61,941 nt of DNA from an uncultured Prevotella sp. (GCA_900557405.1 USSF01000002.1:1-61941), one strand, 5' to 3'. Positions 7,553-18,137 are shown, counted from the first letter of the stretch. Translations and numbers: made by a program. The notes: generated by a model not told the origin, from the sequence alone.

Positions 7553-9532
7553 ATGACCTACGATATAAACCTCTTCAATTACTCCCGCCGCCCCACCCAT
7601 CAGGTAAACGTGGGCGCCACACCGCTGGGAGCCGACAACCCGATACGGGTGCAGTCGATGACAACCACGCCCACAACCGACACCGAAGCGTGCGTGGCAC
7701 AGGCGGAGCGCATCATCAAGGCCGGCGGAGAATACGTGCGCCTCACCACGCAAGGAGTGCGCGAGGCGGAGAACCTGAAGAATATCAACACCGGTCTGCG
7801 CAGCGACGGATACGACACGCCGCTCGTTGCCGATGTGCATTTCAATCCCCACGTTGCCGATGTGGCAGCGCTATATGCCGAGAAGGTGAGGATAAACCCA
7901 GGAAACTACGTTGACCCGGCACGAACCTTCAAGAAACTGGAATACACCGACGAGGAATACGCCGACGAACTGAAGAAGATAGAGAAGCAGTTCGTACCCT
8001 TCCTCAACATCTGCCGTGAGAACCATACGGCAGTGCGCATCGGAGTGAACCACGGGTCGCTGTCAGACCGCATCATGTCGCGCTACGGCGATACGCCGGC
8101 AGGCATCGTGGAGAGCTGCATGGAATTCCTCAGAATCTGCAAGAGGGAGAACTTCGCCGACGTGGCAATCTCCATCAAGGCAAGCAATACGGTGGTCATG
8201 GTGCAGTCGGTAAGACTCCTCGTGGACACCATGGCAAAGGATCAGATGGACTATCCACTCCACCTGGGAGTGACCGAGGCCGGTGAGGGAGAAGACGGAA
8301 GGATAAAGAGCGCCGTGGGCATCGGAGCACTGCTCGCCGACGGCATCGGCGACACCATACGCGTATCGCTCAGCGAAGAGCCAGAGGCTGAAATCCCTGT
8401 GGCAAAGCATCTCGTGGATTATATCACGAAGCGCAAGGGGCACACCTTCGTGCCGGGAGAAGCTGCCGACAGCTTTAACTGGGTATCGCCCGAACGCCGC
8501 CACACCAAGGCTGTGGACAGCATCGGAGGCAGCAATGTGCCGGTGGTGATAAGCAGCAGGATAGGAGGCAACACAAGCGGCAATGACAATCCATCCGCCG
8601 ACGGCAATGTTTCGCCGACATCAGACTCTGACCTCAGGCCAGACTACATCTATCTCGGTTCGCAGCTGCCCGACCGGCTTGACCCCGACCAGAAATATAT
8701 CATCGATTTCAACGTATATGCCCGCATAATCGGCTCTCCGGCGGCTGACTTCATGGGCGGCGGAGATTCCGCCAGGCAACTTGCAGGCATAGACATACAT
8801 AACTTGTATCCCGTGTTCCCGTATAATGCCATCCCGTTCCTCAAGGGCGTTGAGGCAAAGGCCAAGTTCCTCGTGTTGCCATACGGTGCACCGAGTGAGG
8901 AATATCTCCCGTGCCTGAAGGCGAATCCCGACGTAGTGGTAGTCTCCGTTAGCAACAATGCCAACCGCCTCGGCGAGCAGCGCGCCTTCGTCCACGAACT
9001 GATGAGGGAGGGCATCACGAATCCCGTGGTCTTCTGTCAGGCATACGCCCACAGCCAGGAGGAGAAAGGCGACTTCCAGCTTGAGGCGGCAGCCGATATG
9101 GGAGCATTGCTCTTCGACGGACTGACCGACGGTATCTGGCTGATGAACAACGGCACACTCTCTGCCGCCGACATCGAGGCAACAGCCTTTGGCATCCTCC
9201 AGGCAGCGCGTCTGCGCACCACGAAGACCGAATACATCAGTTGTCCAGGCTGCGGAAGAACGCTCTACGACCTGCGTACCACAATCGCCCGCATAAAGGA
9301 AGCCACAAAAGAAATGAAGGGCCTGAAGATAGGCATCATGGGCTGTATAGTGAACGGCCCTGGTGAGATGGCAGACGCCGATTACGGATACGTAGGCGCC
9401 GGAAGAGGGAAAATCTCCCTGTACCGCCGCAAGGAATGTGTGGAAAAGAATATACCCGAAGAAGAAGCTGTGGAGAAACTTCTGCAGCTTATAAAAGAAA
9501 GTGAGGGAAATCTTCAAAAATACGAATCATGA
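7553..9532 (+). CDS. ispG: 4-hydroxy-3-methylbut-2-enyl diphosphate synthase, long form
   Basis: Converts MEcPP to HMBPP in the MEP isoprenoid pathway using a [4Fe-4S] cluster. At 659 residues it is much longer than the roughly 370-residue enterobacterial enzyme. The extra central domain is typical of the Bacteroidetes and plant forms, so this is not a recent fusion. Cluster cysteines are C564 and C567 (SCPGCG) and C598 (GCIVNGPGE). The stop overlaps the next gene's ATG by 4 bp, so the two are probably co-translated. Confidence 0.96.
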   Translation: MTYDINLFNYSRRPTHQVNVGATPLGADNPIRVQSMTTTPTTDTEACVAQAERIIKAGGEYVRLTTQGVREAENLKNINTGLRSDGYDTPLVADVHFNPHVADVAALYAEKVRINPGNYVDPARTFKKLEYTDEEYADELKKIEKQFVPFLNICRENHTAVRIGVNHGSLSDRIMSRYGDTPAGIVESCMEFLRICKRENFADVAISIKASNTVVMVQSVRLLVDTMAKDQMDYPLHLGVTEAGEGEDGRIKSAVGIGALLADGIGDTIRVSLSEEPEAEIPVAKHLVDYITKRKGHTFVPGEAADSFNWVSPERRHTKAVDSIGGSNVPVVISSRIGGNTSGNDNPSADGNVSPTSDSDLRPDYIYLGSQLPDRLDPDQKYIIDFNVYARIIGSPAADFMGGGDSARQLAGIDIHNLYPVFPYNAIPFLKGVEAKAKFLVLPYGAPSEEYLPCLKANPDVVVVSVSNNANRLGEQRAFVHELMREGITNPVVFCQAYAHSQEEKGDFQLEAAADMGALLFDGLTDGIWLMNNGTLSAADIEATAFGILQAARLRTTKTEYISCPGCGRTLYDLRTTIARIKEATKEMKGLKIGIMGCIVNGPGEMADADYGYVGAGRGKISLYRRKECVEKNIPEEEAVEKLLQLIKESEGNLQKYES

Positions 9533-11040
9533 CATTAACACAAATAGTTAGAAACGCCTTCACTTCCCGTCAGAAGGAAATCGAGCGATACGACAATGAG
9601 GCAGAGGCCCTGCAGATGCACACTCTGGAATATCTCGCTACAACGGCAAAAGACACCGAATACGGAAGGAAACACACCTTCTGCGCCGTGAAGTCATACG
9701 AAAGCTTTGCCGAGAACGTACCCGTAAACACATACGAGGAGCTCAAGGCTGACATCGACCGCATGCGCCATGGGGAGCGCGACGTGCTGTGGCGGGGAAA
9801 AGTGAGATGGTATGCCAAGTCGTCGGGCACGACAAACGACAAGAGCAAGTTCATACCCGTGAGCCGCGAAGGACTGCAGCATGTCCACTATGCCGGAGGA
9901 AAGGATGCCGTGGCGCTGTATCTGCGCAACAACCCGAAGAGCAGGATATTCGACGGAAGAAGCCTTATCCTCGGCGGCAGCCATTCGCCGAACTATGATG
10001 TGGAAGACTCGCTGGTGGGCGACCTCAGCGCCATCCTCATCGAAAACATAAACCCGCTGGCAAACCTCGTCAGGGTGCCGAAGAAGGCCACTGCATTGCT
10101 CTCCGACTTCGAGATAAAGCGCGAGCGCATAGCGAGGGAGACCATGAACAAGAATGTGACCAACATCAGCGGAGTGCCCTCGTGGATGCTCTCCGTGCTC
10201 ACAAGGGTTATGGAGCTCACCGGCAAGACACATCTCGAAGAAGTATGGCCGAACCTTGAGGTCTTCTTCCACGGAGGCGTAGCGTTCACGCCATACCGCA
10301 AGCAGTATGAACAGCTCATCACCTCGCCGAACATGCACTATATGGAGACCTACAACGCCAGCGAGGGATTCTTCGGACTGCAGGACGACCCTGCCGACAA
10401 GTCGATGCTGCTGATGATAGACTACGGCGTGTTCTATGAATTCATCCCGATGGACGAGTTCGATAAGGAGAACCCCACCGTGGTGCCGCTCTGGGGAGTG
10501 GAGAAGGACAAGAACTACGCCATGCTCATATCCACATCATGCGGACTGTGGAGATATGTCATAGGTGACACGGTGATGTTCACATCCACCAATCCGTACA
10601 AGTTCGTTATCACCGGCAGGACAAAGCATTTCATCAATGCCTTCGGCGAGGAACTCATTGTAGACAATGCCGAGAAGGGACTTGCCTACGCCTGTGAGCA
10701 GACCGGAGCCGAAGTACTCGAATACACCGCAGCGCCCGTATTCATGGACGGCAACGCCAAATGCCGCCACCAGTGGCTGATTGAATTCTCCAAGGAGCCC
10801 GAAGACCTCAACCGCTTCACGTCGCTGCTCGACTGGAAGCTGCAGGAGATAAACAGCGACTACGAGGCGAAGCGATACAAGAACATCACACTGCAGCATC
10901 TGGAAATCGTGAAGGCCCGCAGGGGACTCTTCAACGACTGGCTGAAGGCGAAGGGAAAGCTCGGCGGACAGCATAAGGTGCCGCGGCTCAGCAACAGCCG
11001 CAAGCACATCGAGGAACTGCTGGAGATGAACAAACAGTAA
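9529..11040 (+). CDS. GH3-family acyl-adenylate-forming protein
   Basis: A 503-residue member of the GH3 family, related to plant auxin/jasmonate amido synthetases of the ANL adenylating superfamily. SSGTTNDKSK (about 101-110) fits the ATP-binding loop, and YNASEGFFG (about 274-282) and YVIGD match later core motifs. The bacterial substrate is unknown. It overlaps ispG by 4 bp and is followed 3 bp later by a lipoprotein gene, so it sits in a tight operon. Confidence 0.88.
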   Translation: MTLTQIVRNAFTSRQKEIERYDNEAEALQMHTLEYLATTAKDTEYGRKHTFCAVKSYESFAENVPVNTYEELKADIDRMRHGERDVLWRGKVRWYAKSSGTTNDKSKFIPVSREGLQHVHYAGGKDAVALYLRNNPKSRIFDGRSLILGGSHSPNYDVEDSLVGDLSAILIENINPLANLVRVPKKATALLSDFEIKRERIARETMNKNVTNISGVPSWMLSVLTRVMELTGKTHLEEVWPNLEVFFHGGVAFTPYRKQYEQLITSPNMHYMETYNASEGFFGLQDDPADKSMLLMIDYGVFYEFIPMDEFDKENPTVVPLWGVEKDKNYAMLISTSCGLWRYVIGDTVMFTSTNPYKFVITGRTKHFINAFGEELIVDNAEKGLAYACEQTGAEVLEYTAAPVFMDGNAKCRHQWLIEFSKEPEDLNRFTSLLDWKLQEINSDYEAKRYKNITLQHLEIVKARRGLFNDWLKAKGKLGGQHKVPRLSNSRKHIEELLEMNKQ

Positions 11041-11043
11041 TAT

Positions 11044-13047
11044 ATGAATAAGGAAACAAAGAAATACTTGTGGCTTCTGGTTGCACTCTGCACCGTTGTC
11101 CTCCTCGCATCATGCGCCAAGATGGGACAGCCAGACGGCGGATGGTACGACGAGACGCCGCCGCGCATCATCGCCTGTTCGCCTGCCGACAAGGGAGTGA
11201 ACGTCAAGTCGAAGAAGATACAGATTTACTTCGACGAGTTCATCAAGGTGGACAACCCGACGGAGAAAGTCGTGGTGTCGCCGCCGCAGCTGGAGACACC
11301 CGAAATAAAAGGCGCAGGAAAGAAGATAGTGGTGGAGCTGAAGGATTCGCTCAAGGAGAACACCACATACACCGTGGATTTCTCCGACGCCATATCCGAC
11401 AACAACGAGGACAACCCGCTCGGCAACTTCACCTACAGTTTCTCCACGAGCAACCATATCGACACGCTGGAGATATCGGGCAATGTGGTGAACGCCGAGA
11501 ACCTCGAACCCATAAAGGGAATACTCGTGGGACTCTATCCGCTCGACAATAACTTCTCCGTCAACGGGACTGCGTGGGCGCTGAGTGCGAAGGATGACAA
11601 GGGCAACTTCATAGACCCGTTCCTCACGACACCGCTGCTCCGTGTATCGCGCACCGACAGCCGAGGACGCTTCGTCGTGCGGGGCATCGCCCCGGGCAAA
11701 TACCGCGTTGTGGCGCTGCAGGATGCCGACGGAAACTACTGCTTCAGCCAGAAGAGCGAGATGATAGCCTATAGCCACGACATCATCGAACCGCGCGTCA
11801 CGGATGCCGTAAGACAGGACACAATATGGCGCGACTCGCTCCACATCGACTCAATACGCTCCGTTGACTACAAGCGCTTCATGCCAGACGACATCGTGCT
11901 GAGGGCTTTCACCGAAGTGCAGACCGACCGCTTCTTCCTCAAGACTGAGAGGAAAGACCCGAGAGTATTCACCTTCTTCTTCAGCGGCGGCGACGAGAAG
12001 CTGCCGGAGGTGAAGGGACTCAACTTCAACAGCGACGGTGCCTTCGTGGTGGAGCATACGCAGAAGAACGACACCGTGAGCTATTGGCTGCGCGACACGA
12101 TGCTCGTGAACAAGGACACACTCTCGCTGCAGTTGACATACATGGCAACCGACACGCTCGGCAACCTCGTGAGCAATACCGACACCATCGACGTGCTCTC
12201 AAAGGTTTCCTACGAGAAGCGCATGAAGGACAAGGCAAGGAAATACGAGGAATGGAAGAAGAAGCAGGACAAAGCGAAGAAGCGCGGCAGGGAATACGAG
12301 GAAACGATGCCCGCAGAACTGCTTGAGCCCAAATACGGCATCACTTCGCAGCCCGACCCCGACCGCAACATCTCCATCACAATCCCCACGCCCGTGGCAA
12401 GGATAGACACCTCGAGAATCCATCTCTATGCCAAACACGACACGCTGTGGTACAAGTCCAGATTCCTGTTCCGTGAAGTCAAGGACGTCCCGCGCCGCTA
12501 TGAGGTGCTCGGCGAGTGGAGACCGGGAGTGGAATACAGCTTCGAGGTGGACTCCATGGCATTCACCGATATCTACGGCAAGGTGAACGCCGCATACAAG
12601 CAGGGCTTGAAGGTGAGGGAAGAGGATGAATACAGCACACTGATAGCCACCATAAGCGGTATGCAGGACACGTCCGTCGTGGTGCAGCTGCTCGACCAGG
12701 GCGACAAGGTGGTGAAGCAGGTAGCCACGCGCAACGGCAATGCGGAGTTTTTCTATATCAATCCCGGAACATACTATCTGCGTATGTTCGTTGACAGCAA
12801 CAGGAACAACATCTGGGACACCGGCGACTATGCCGCCGACCGCCAGGCGGAAACCGTATATTATTACCCCGACGCAATAGAATGCAAGGCAAAATGGGAC
12901 ATGACAATCAGTTGGGACCCCATGCGCCTTGATGCCGCACACCAGAAGCCGGGGGCGATAACGAAGCAGAAACCGGAGAAGGACAAGACCATTAAGCGGC
13001 GCAACGCCGAGAGGGCAAGGAAAATGGGAATACCATACAATCCATGA
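11044..13047 (+). CDS. Ig-like (Big_5) outer-envelope lipoprotein
   Basis: A 667-residue lipoprotein with lipobox LASC (Cys24). Residues about 39-140 (TPPRIIACSPADKGVNVKSKKI, then DNNEDNPLGNFTYSFST) look like a Big_5 bacterial Ig-like domain. A carboxypeptidase-regulatory-like segment follows (SGNVVNAENLEPIKGILVGL), and a Lys-rich helix lies near residue 390-415. The function is unknown. It starts 3 bp after the GH3 gene and is followed by a DUF3108 gene. Confidence 0.82.
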   Translation: MNKETKKYLWLLVALCTVVLLASCAKMGQPDGGWYDETPPRIIACSPADKGVNVKSKKIQIYFDEFIKVDNPTEKVVVSPPQLETPEIKGAGKKIVVELKDSLKENTTYTVDFSDAISDNNEDNPLGNFTYSFSTSNHIDTLEISGNVVNAENLEPIKGILVGLYPLDNNFSVNGTAWALSAKDDKGNFIDPFLTTPLLRVSRTDSRGRFVVRGIAPGKYRVVALQDADGNYCFSQKSEMIAYSHDIIEPRVTDAVRQDTIWRDSLHIDSIRSVDYKRFMPDDIVLRAFTEVQTDRFFLKTERKDPRVFTFFFSGGDEKLPEVKGLNFNSDGAFVVEHTQKNDTVSYWLRDTMLVNKDTLSLQLTYMATDTLGNLVSNTDTIDVLSKVSYEKRMKDKARKYEEWKKKQDKAKKRGREYEETMPAELLEPKYGITSQPDPDRNISITIPTPVARIDTSRIHLYAKHDTLWYKSRFLFREVKDVPRRYEVLGEWRPGVEYSFEVDSMAFTDIYGKVNAAYKQGLKVREEDEYSTLIATISGMQDTSVVVQLLDQGDKVVKQVATRNGNAEFFYINPGTYYLRMFVDSNRNNIWDTGDYAADRQAETVYYYPDAIECKAKWDMTISWDPMRLDAAHQKPGAITKQKPEKDKTIKRRNAERARKMGIPYNP

Positions 13048-13099
13048 AACGCCCATGCCTTGAGCCTTTTGAGATAACCCCAAAAATAACAAAACGACA

Positions 13100-13906
13100 A
13101 TGAAACGAAGAAGAATACTATTTGCCCTGCTGCTCATGGTGAGCATAGTGGCAAGCGCACAGTGCTCGTTCCGCAACACGGCTTTCAAGTCGGGCGAGTT
13201 CCTCTCATACAACCTCTATTACAACTGGAAGTTCGTATGGGTGAAGGCCGGAACTGCAAGCATGTATACCGTGGGGAGCACGTACAAGGGAAAGCCAGCC
13301 TACCGCTCGAGTCTGACGACCCGCGGCAACAACAAGGTGGACAACATGTTCGTGCTACGCGACACGCTGCTCTGCTATTCATCCACCGACCTCGAACCCC
13401 TCTACTTCCGCAAGGGGGCGAGAGAGGGAAAGCGCTACACCGTTGACGAGGTGTTCTATACCTATCCTGGCGGCAAGCCCCACCTGCGCCTGCACAGACA
13501 GAAGAACGACGGCTCGCACACGTGGAAGAACGTGAACCCGCAAAGCTGCGTGTTCGATATGATGAACATCTTCCTCCGTGCCCGCTCCTTCAGTTCGGCA
13601 AACTGGAAGAAGGGACACACCGTTGACTTCCCCATCGCCGACGGAAAGGAGACCAGTCCTGCACGCCTGCGCTTCAACGGCACGACGAAGATAAAGGCAG
13701 ACAACGGCAAGAAATACCGCTGCGCTGAACTGTCGTATCTGGAATACGAAGACAGGAAGTGGAAGGAAATCGTGCGCTTCTATGTCACCGACGACCAGAA
13801 CCACATCCCCATCCGCCTCGACATGTTCCTCAAGTTCGGCAGCGCCAAGGCATTCCTCACCAGCATGCGCGGCATGAGAAACCCTGTCACTTCGCTCGTG
13901 AAGTGA
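13100..13906 (+). CDS. Exported DUF3108 protein
   Basis: A 268-residue protein with a signal peptide (MKRRRILFALLLMVSIVASAQ). The stretch FKSGEFLSYNLYYNWKFVWV fits the start of the DUF3108 family, whose members are beta-rich exported proteins of unknown role. It is probably the last gene of the purE-to-lipoprotein run, 52 bp behind the lipoprotein. Confidence 0.85.
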   Translation: MKRRRILFALLLMVSIVASAQCSFRNTAFKSGEFLSYNLYYNWKFVWVKAGTASMYTVGSTYKGKPAYRSSLTTRGNNKVDNMFVLRDTLLCYSSTDLEPLYFRKGAREGKRYTVDEVFYTYPGGKPHLRLHRQKNDGSHTWKNVNPQSCVFDMMNIFLRARSFSSANWKKGHTVDFPIADGKETSPARLRFNGTTKIKADNGKKYRCAELSYLEYEDRKWKEIVRFYVTDDQNHIPIRLDMFLKFGSAKAFLTSMRGMRNPVTSLVK

Positions 13907-13929
13907 TACGGAATGTGGAAAAAATAAGA

Positions 13930-14034
13930 AATATTTTTTTTCTTTCTTTACCCTCACACCCTCACATTTTACCATAAATCTCCATATATCAACATCTTAT
14001 ATGGTGAGGGTAAGTGTGAGGGTGTGAGGGTAAA
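13930..14034. repeat. Dispersed hairpin element, copy 1
   Basis: Perfect 20-bp inverted arms TTTACCCTCACACCCTCACA (13947-13966) and 14015-14034 enclose a nested inner stem (CCATATA/TATATGG). A second copy lies at 38920-39018 and shares the outer sequence and a T-rich 5' flank but not the interior. It may terminate the DUF3108 transcript or be a small non-autonomous repeat. Confidence 0.85.
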
Positions 14035-14149
14035 CTGATGCCGGCAGATGGTAAGTCGTTTCTCCAGCTCCATAAAGGAAGTAAAGCACCGCTTCACTGA
14101 CACCCATACAATGCCGGCATTGAAAAAGAGCAAGATTTAAAGGAAAAAA

Positions 14150-14180
14150 TTGCAGTATAAGATTTTAAGTGTTACCTTTG
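14150..14180 (+). promoter_or_regulatory. metK promoter
   Basis: TTG (14150-14152), a 20-bp spacer and TACCTTTG (14173-14180). It predicts a leader of about 55 nt. I see no SAM-riboswitch-like structure in that short leader. Confidence 0.7.
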
Positions 14181-14240
14181 CAAATTCATAATTCCATTAC
14201 GGTAAAAAAACAATAAGAACAATAAAAACAGGAATAATAT

Positions 14241-15515
14241 ATGTCATATCTTTTCACATCAGAATCAGTTTCTGAAGGACATCCGGACAAGGTGTCCGAC
14301 CAGATATCAGACGCATTGCTCGACCAGTTCCTTGCCTACGACGACACGGCCCACTGCGCCATCGAGACCTTCTGCACTACGGGTCAGGTGGTAATCATGG
14401 GTGAGGTGCGCTCAAGCGAATACGTTGACCTGCAGACAATTGCAAGAAAGACAATCAAGAAGATAGGATACACCAAATCGGAATACCAGTTTGACGGCGA
14501 CTCATGCGGTGTGCTCACCGCCATCCATGAGCAGAGCGACGACATCAACCGTGGCGTGAGCCGCGAGGAAGACCTCGGTCAGGGCGCCGGCGACCAGGGT
14601 ATGATGTTCGGCTACGCCACGAACGAGACCGACGACTACATGCCCGTATCGCTCGACCTCGCACATCTCATCATGCACACGCTTGCCGACATTCGCAAGG
14701 AGGGCAAGCAGATGACCTACCTGCGTCCGGACTCAAAGAGCCAGGTGACGGTGGAGTATTCCGACGACAACATCCCGCAGCGCATCGACACCATCGTGGT
14801 TTCCACCCAGCACGACGACTTCATCAAGAAGGCCGACGGCACCGACGACGATGAGGCTATGCTCAAGCAGATACGCGAGGACGTGATAAATATCCTCATA
14901 CCGAGGGTCAAGGCCCTGGTGGGCGACAAGGTACTCGCCCTCTTCAACGACGACATCAAGTATTTCGTCAACCCGACGGGCAAGTTCGTCATCGGAGGCC
15001 CCCACGGCGACACCGGCCTCACCGGCAGGAAAATCATCGTTGACACCTACGGAGGCAAGGGAGCCCACGGCGGCGGCGCCTTCTCCGGCAAGGACCCGAG
15101 CAAGGTGGACCGCTCCGCAGCCTATGCCTCACGCCACATCGCCAAGAACATGGTTGCCGCAGGAGTGGCAGACGAGATGCTCGTGCAGGTGAGCTATGCC
15201 ATCGGTGTGGCAGAGCCGGTGAGCATCTACGTGAACACCTACGGCAGGAAGCACGTGGACATGACCGACGGCGAGATTGCCGATAGGATAAAGAAGCTCT
15301 TCGACCTCCGACCCAAGGCAATCGAGAAGGAACTGAAGCTGCGCCAGCCGATGTATCTCGAGACAGCCGCCTATGGCCACATGGGCAGAAAGCCCGTCAC
15401 CGTGAAGAAGACCTTCACGAGCCGCTACCATGAGACGAAGGAGATGGACATCGAGCTCTTCACATGGGAGAAGCTTGACCTGGTGGAGAAGATAAAGAAG
15501 GAGTTCGGACTCTGA
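14241..15515 (+). CDS. metK: S-adenosylmethionine synthetase
   Basis: Makes S-adenosylmethionine from methionine and ATP. The protein is 424 residues, slightly above the usual 385-400. It starts with the family signature [11 protein letters not shown] (residues 7-17). [12 protein letters not shown] (about 116-127) and [19 protein letters not shown] (about 277-295) are the other diagnostic loops. It has its own promoter and is followed by a 125-bp gap. Confidence 0.98.
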   Translation: MSYLFTSESVSEGHPDKVSDQISDALLDQFLAYDDTAHCAIETFCTTGQVVIMGEVRSSEYVDLQTIARKTIKKIGYTKSEYQFDGDSCGVLTAIHEQSDDINRGVSREEDLGQGAGDQGMMFGYATNETDDYMPVSLDLAHLIMHTLADIRKEGKQMTYLRPDSKSQVTVEYSDDNIPQRIDTIVVSTQHDDFIKKADGTDDDEAMLKQIREDVINILIPRVKALVGDKVLALFNDDIKYFVNPTGKFVIGGPHGDTGLTGRKIIVDTYGGKGAHGGGAFSGKDPSKVDRSAAYASRHIAKNMVAAGVADEMLVQVSYAIGVAEPVSIYVNTYGRKHVDMTDGEIADRIKKLFDLRPKAIEKELKLRQPMYLETAAYGHMGRKPVTVKKTFTSRYHETKEMDIELFTWEKLDLVEKIKKEFGL

Positions 15516-15640
15516 TGCCCGTCCCGCTTCCGGCTTTTCCCCTGATGTTATAAAGGAAATGGATTCGGAGTTCCCCGAGTCTGCGGCATGGACCTGCGGA
15601 CTCGGAGTTCTCCGATTTGTCTTAAAAAAGAAAACTGCTT

Positions 15641-16672
15641 ATGCTACAGTCTGACTCAACAGAAGTGAAACACCAGTCTTCACACAACATCCCGATAATA
15701 GAAGACCACAAGGAGGAACAGCCCCGCCACCCCTACCAGGTGTTGCACGAGCTGCCCAAGGACGCCACGCCGGCCCAGCAGGACTCGGCGCTGCAGTCCG
15801 TATATACCGGTGCGGAATTCCGCCGCCCGGCAGTACCCCTCGACTCCACGAGCATGCTCAACCGCAGCAACGTCAGCAACAAGCTGGAGAAGGTGGACCT
15901 GCCGCAGTACTACCGGCAGAACTTCTTCTCCACCGACTCGCTCTGGCATCCCGAGCTCAACGGCGGACGCTATGGCATAGCCGGCGACCCCGTGCCGTAT
16001 ACCATCAAGAGCGACAACATGATTACCGGTCTGCTCCTCGGCTGCTTCATCCTGGCGCTCATCGCCTTCTCCAAGTCGCGCTGGTTCATCATGCGTCAGG
16101 CCAAGACCTTCTTCCGCGTGCAGCGCAGCGGCACCACGGTGATGACGGAGACCACCAACGAGTTCCGTTTCCAGTTCTTCCTCGCCGCCCAGACCTGCCT
16201 CTCGCTTTCGCTCGTGGCATTCTTCTATGCTCAGGAATACAATTCCGACACGTTCCTCGTGTCCTCCCAATACCAGCTCATCGCCATGTTCTTCGGCATC
16301 TTCGTGGGCTATTTCTCATTGAAGTCGCTGCTGTATTCGTTTGTCAACTGGACGTTCTTCGACAAGCGGCAGAACGAGCAGTGGATGAAGGCATATCTCT
16401 TCATCACATCCGTCGAGGGAGTGGTCATGTTCCCCTTCGTTCTTTCGCAGGCATATTTCGGACTATCTGTTAAAGACACAATACTTTACGTGGCATCGAT
16501 AGTTATATTGTCACGATTGTTGTCATTATACAAGTGCTTTTTAATCTTTTTCCGACAGAAAGGCGTTTATGTGCAAATAATTTTGTACTTTTGCGCCCTT
16601 GAAATAGTGCCGTTGCTCGCTCTCGGCTGCGTGCTCCAGGCATTGATAAGTTATTTGAATATAAATTTTTAG
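15641..16672 (+). CDS. DUF4271 membrane protein
   Basis: A 343-residue protein. The first 130 residues are polar and Pro/Gln-rich; the C-terminal part has about six membrane segments (from GLLLGCFILALIAF on). This matches DUF4271 proteins, which in Bacteroidetes commonly lie just upstream of hemD, as here (7-bp gap). The function is unknown. Confidence 0.82.
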   Translation: MLQSDSTEVKHQSSHNIPIIEDHKEEQPRHPYQVLHELPKDATPAQQDSALQSVYTGAEFRRPAVPLDSTSMLNRSNVSNKLEKVDLPQYYRQNFFSTDSLWHPELNGGRYGIAGDPVPYTIKSDNMITGLLLGCFILALIAFSKSRWFIMRQAKTFFRVQRSGTTVMTETTNEFRFQFFLAAQTCLSLSLVAFFYAQEYNSDTFLVSSQYQLIAMFFGIFVGYFSLKSLLYSFVNWTFFDKRQNEQWMKAYLFITSVEGVVMFPFVLSQAYFGLSVKDTILYVASIVILSRLLSLYKCFLIFFRQKGVYVQIILYFCALEIVPLLALGCVLQALISYLNINF

Positions 16673-16679
16673 GTCATCG

Positions 16680-17432
16680 ATGATTAAGAAAATACTAATT
16701 TCCCAGCCAAAACCGACAAGTGACAAGTCACCATACTACAGTATTGCCGAAGACTTTGGAGTAGAGTTTGTGTTCAGACCGTTCATCAAGGTCGAAGGAT
16801 TGTCTTCGAAAGAATTCCGCCAGCAGAAAATCAGTATCACAAGTTTCACAGCAGTGGTATTCACCTCGCGCCACGCCATCGACAACTTCTTCAAGATTGC
16901 CCAGGAGATGCGCTTCGAGATACCCGACACGATGAAGTATTTCTGCGTTACGGAGACGATTTCGCTCTATATCCAGAAATACGTGCAATACCGCAAGCGT
17001 AAGGTGTTCTTCGGTACGACAGGAAAGATTGATGACCTCGTGCCCCTCATGGCAAAGCACAAGAACGAGACATACCTCGTGCCGCTGAGCGACGTACACG
17101 ACGACAGCGTGAAGAAGATGCTCGACGCCAAGGGACTGAACCACTCCGAGTGCGTGATGTACCGCACGGTATGCAATGACCTGACCGAGGAGGAGATAAA
17201 GAACTTCGACTACGACATGTGTGTGTTCTTCAGTCCGTCGGGAGTGGCAGCCTACAAGAAGGCATTCCCCGGAGGCACCAACCCGCCGATGAAGGCAGCC
17301 ACATTCGGCCCGTCCACATCCAAGGCGGCACACGATGCCGGACTCGACGTGCAGGTTGAGGCTCCGTCGCCGAAATACCCTTCAATGACAAGCGCCCTGC
17401 GCCGCTTCCTCATCGACAACGAGGAGGAATAA
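16680..17432 (+). CDS. hemD: Uroporphyrinogen-III synthase
   Basis: Closes and inverts ring D of hydroxymethylbilane to give uroporphyrinogen III in heme/corrin synthesis. The 250-residue protein has the two-lobed HemD pattern: VVFTSRHAIDNFF near residue 60, then VFFSPSGVAAYKKAF near 183 and AATFGPSTSKAAHDAGL near 205. HemD is poorly conserved, so the call also leans on the DUF4271-hemD-rnpA order typical of Bacteroidetes. No other heme genes are in the window. Confidence 0.85.
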   Translation: MIKKILISQPKPTSDKSPYYSIAEDFGVEFVFRPFIKVEGLSSKEFRQQKISITSFTAVVFTSRHAIDNFFKIAQEMRFEIPDTMKYFCVTETISLYIQKYVQYRKRKVFFGTTGKIDDLVPLMAKHKNETYLVPLSDVHDDSVKKMLDAKGLNHSECVMYRTVCNDLTEEEIKNFDYDMCVFFSPSGVAAYKKAFPGGTNPPMKAATFGPSTSKAAHDAGLDVQVEAPSPKYPSMTSALRRFLIDNEEE

Positions 17433-17493
17433 TACAAGGAACAAGAATCCAGTCCGCAAGCGTCAGTCTTGCGGAAACCCAGATACAGAAATA

Positions 17494-17898
17494 ATGATAT
17501 CCACAAGGAACACCCTTTGCAAGGAAGAACGCCTTCACGGCAGGGACGCCGTGGAGAGCCTCTTCAAGAAGGCGGGAAGCCGCTCCATGGTAGCCTTTCC
17601 GCTCAGAGTGGTGTATGCCTTGACGGACCACAAGGAGGGCAGCGACATCCGCGTCAGGATGCTCGTCAGCGTGCCCAAGCGGCATTTCAAACGCGCCGTG
17701 AAGCGCAACCGCGTGAAGCGCCAGGTGCGCGAGGCATACCGCTGCAACAAGCACTCCCTCGCCGCAGCCGTGACGGCAATGGAAGGCAACAAGGACCTCT
17801 CGCTCGCCTTCGTATGGCTCGATGACAACCTTCACCCCTCGGCAGAAGTGGAGAAGCGCGTGCAGCGCCTGCTCCAGAGACTGGAGGAGAAGCTATGA
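17494..17898 (+). CDS. rnpA: Ribonuclease P protein component
   Basis: The protein subunit that helps the RNase P RNA cut tRNA 5' leaders. The 134-residue basic protein holds the signature [18 protein letters not shown] (about 67-84), including the RNR motif. The usual rpmH neighbour is absent; here it follows hemD. Its stop overlaps yidD by 4 bp, the common rnpA-yidD arrangement. Confidence 0.95.
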   Translation: MISTRNTLCKEERLHGRDAVESLFKKAGSRSMVAFPLRVVYALTDHKEGSDIRVRMLVSVPKRHFKRAVKRNRVKRQVREAYRCNKHSLAAAVTAMEGNKDLSLAFVWLDDNLHPSAEVEKRVQRLLQRLEEKL

Positions 17899-18137
17899 AC
17901 AGGGCGTTGAAGCTCGTATCCCGGGCCTTCGTTTGGCTGCTCTGCATCCCGATACTGTTCTATCAGCGGTGCATCTCGCCCTTCACGCCGCCCTCATGCC
18001 GCTTCACACCCACATGCTCCGAATATGCCAGACAGGCAATCATAAAACACGGACCGATAAAAGGACTTTATCTCGCAATCCGGCGGATACTCCGCTGCCA
18101 CCCCTGGGGAGGGAGCGGATACGACCCAGTGCCGTAG
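17895..18137 (+). CDS. yidD: Membrane protein insertion efficiency factor YidD
   Basis: A small 80-residue membrane-associated protein thought to help YidC-dependent insertion. It has the conserved core [20 protein letters not shown] followed by YA and a C-terminal [13 protein letters not shown]. The yidC gene itself is not in the window. Translation is probably coupled to rnpA by the ATGA overlap. Confidence 0.95.
   Translation: MNRALKLVSRAFVWLLCIPILFYQRCISPFTPPSCRFTPTCSEYARQAIIKHGPIKGLYLAIRRILRCHPWGGSGYDPVP

Noticed and set aside
8621..9517. A 298-codon open frame antisense to ispG
   Set aside because: The ispG cluster cysteines and length are convincing; this frame has no features.
7553..9532. 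IspG as a novel gene fusion
   Set aside because: The long form with an extra middle domain is normal for Bacteroidetes.
14181..14240. SAM riboswitch before metK
   Set aside because: The predicted leader is only about 55 nt and shows no matching stems.
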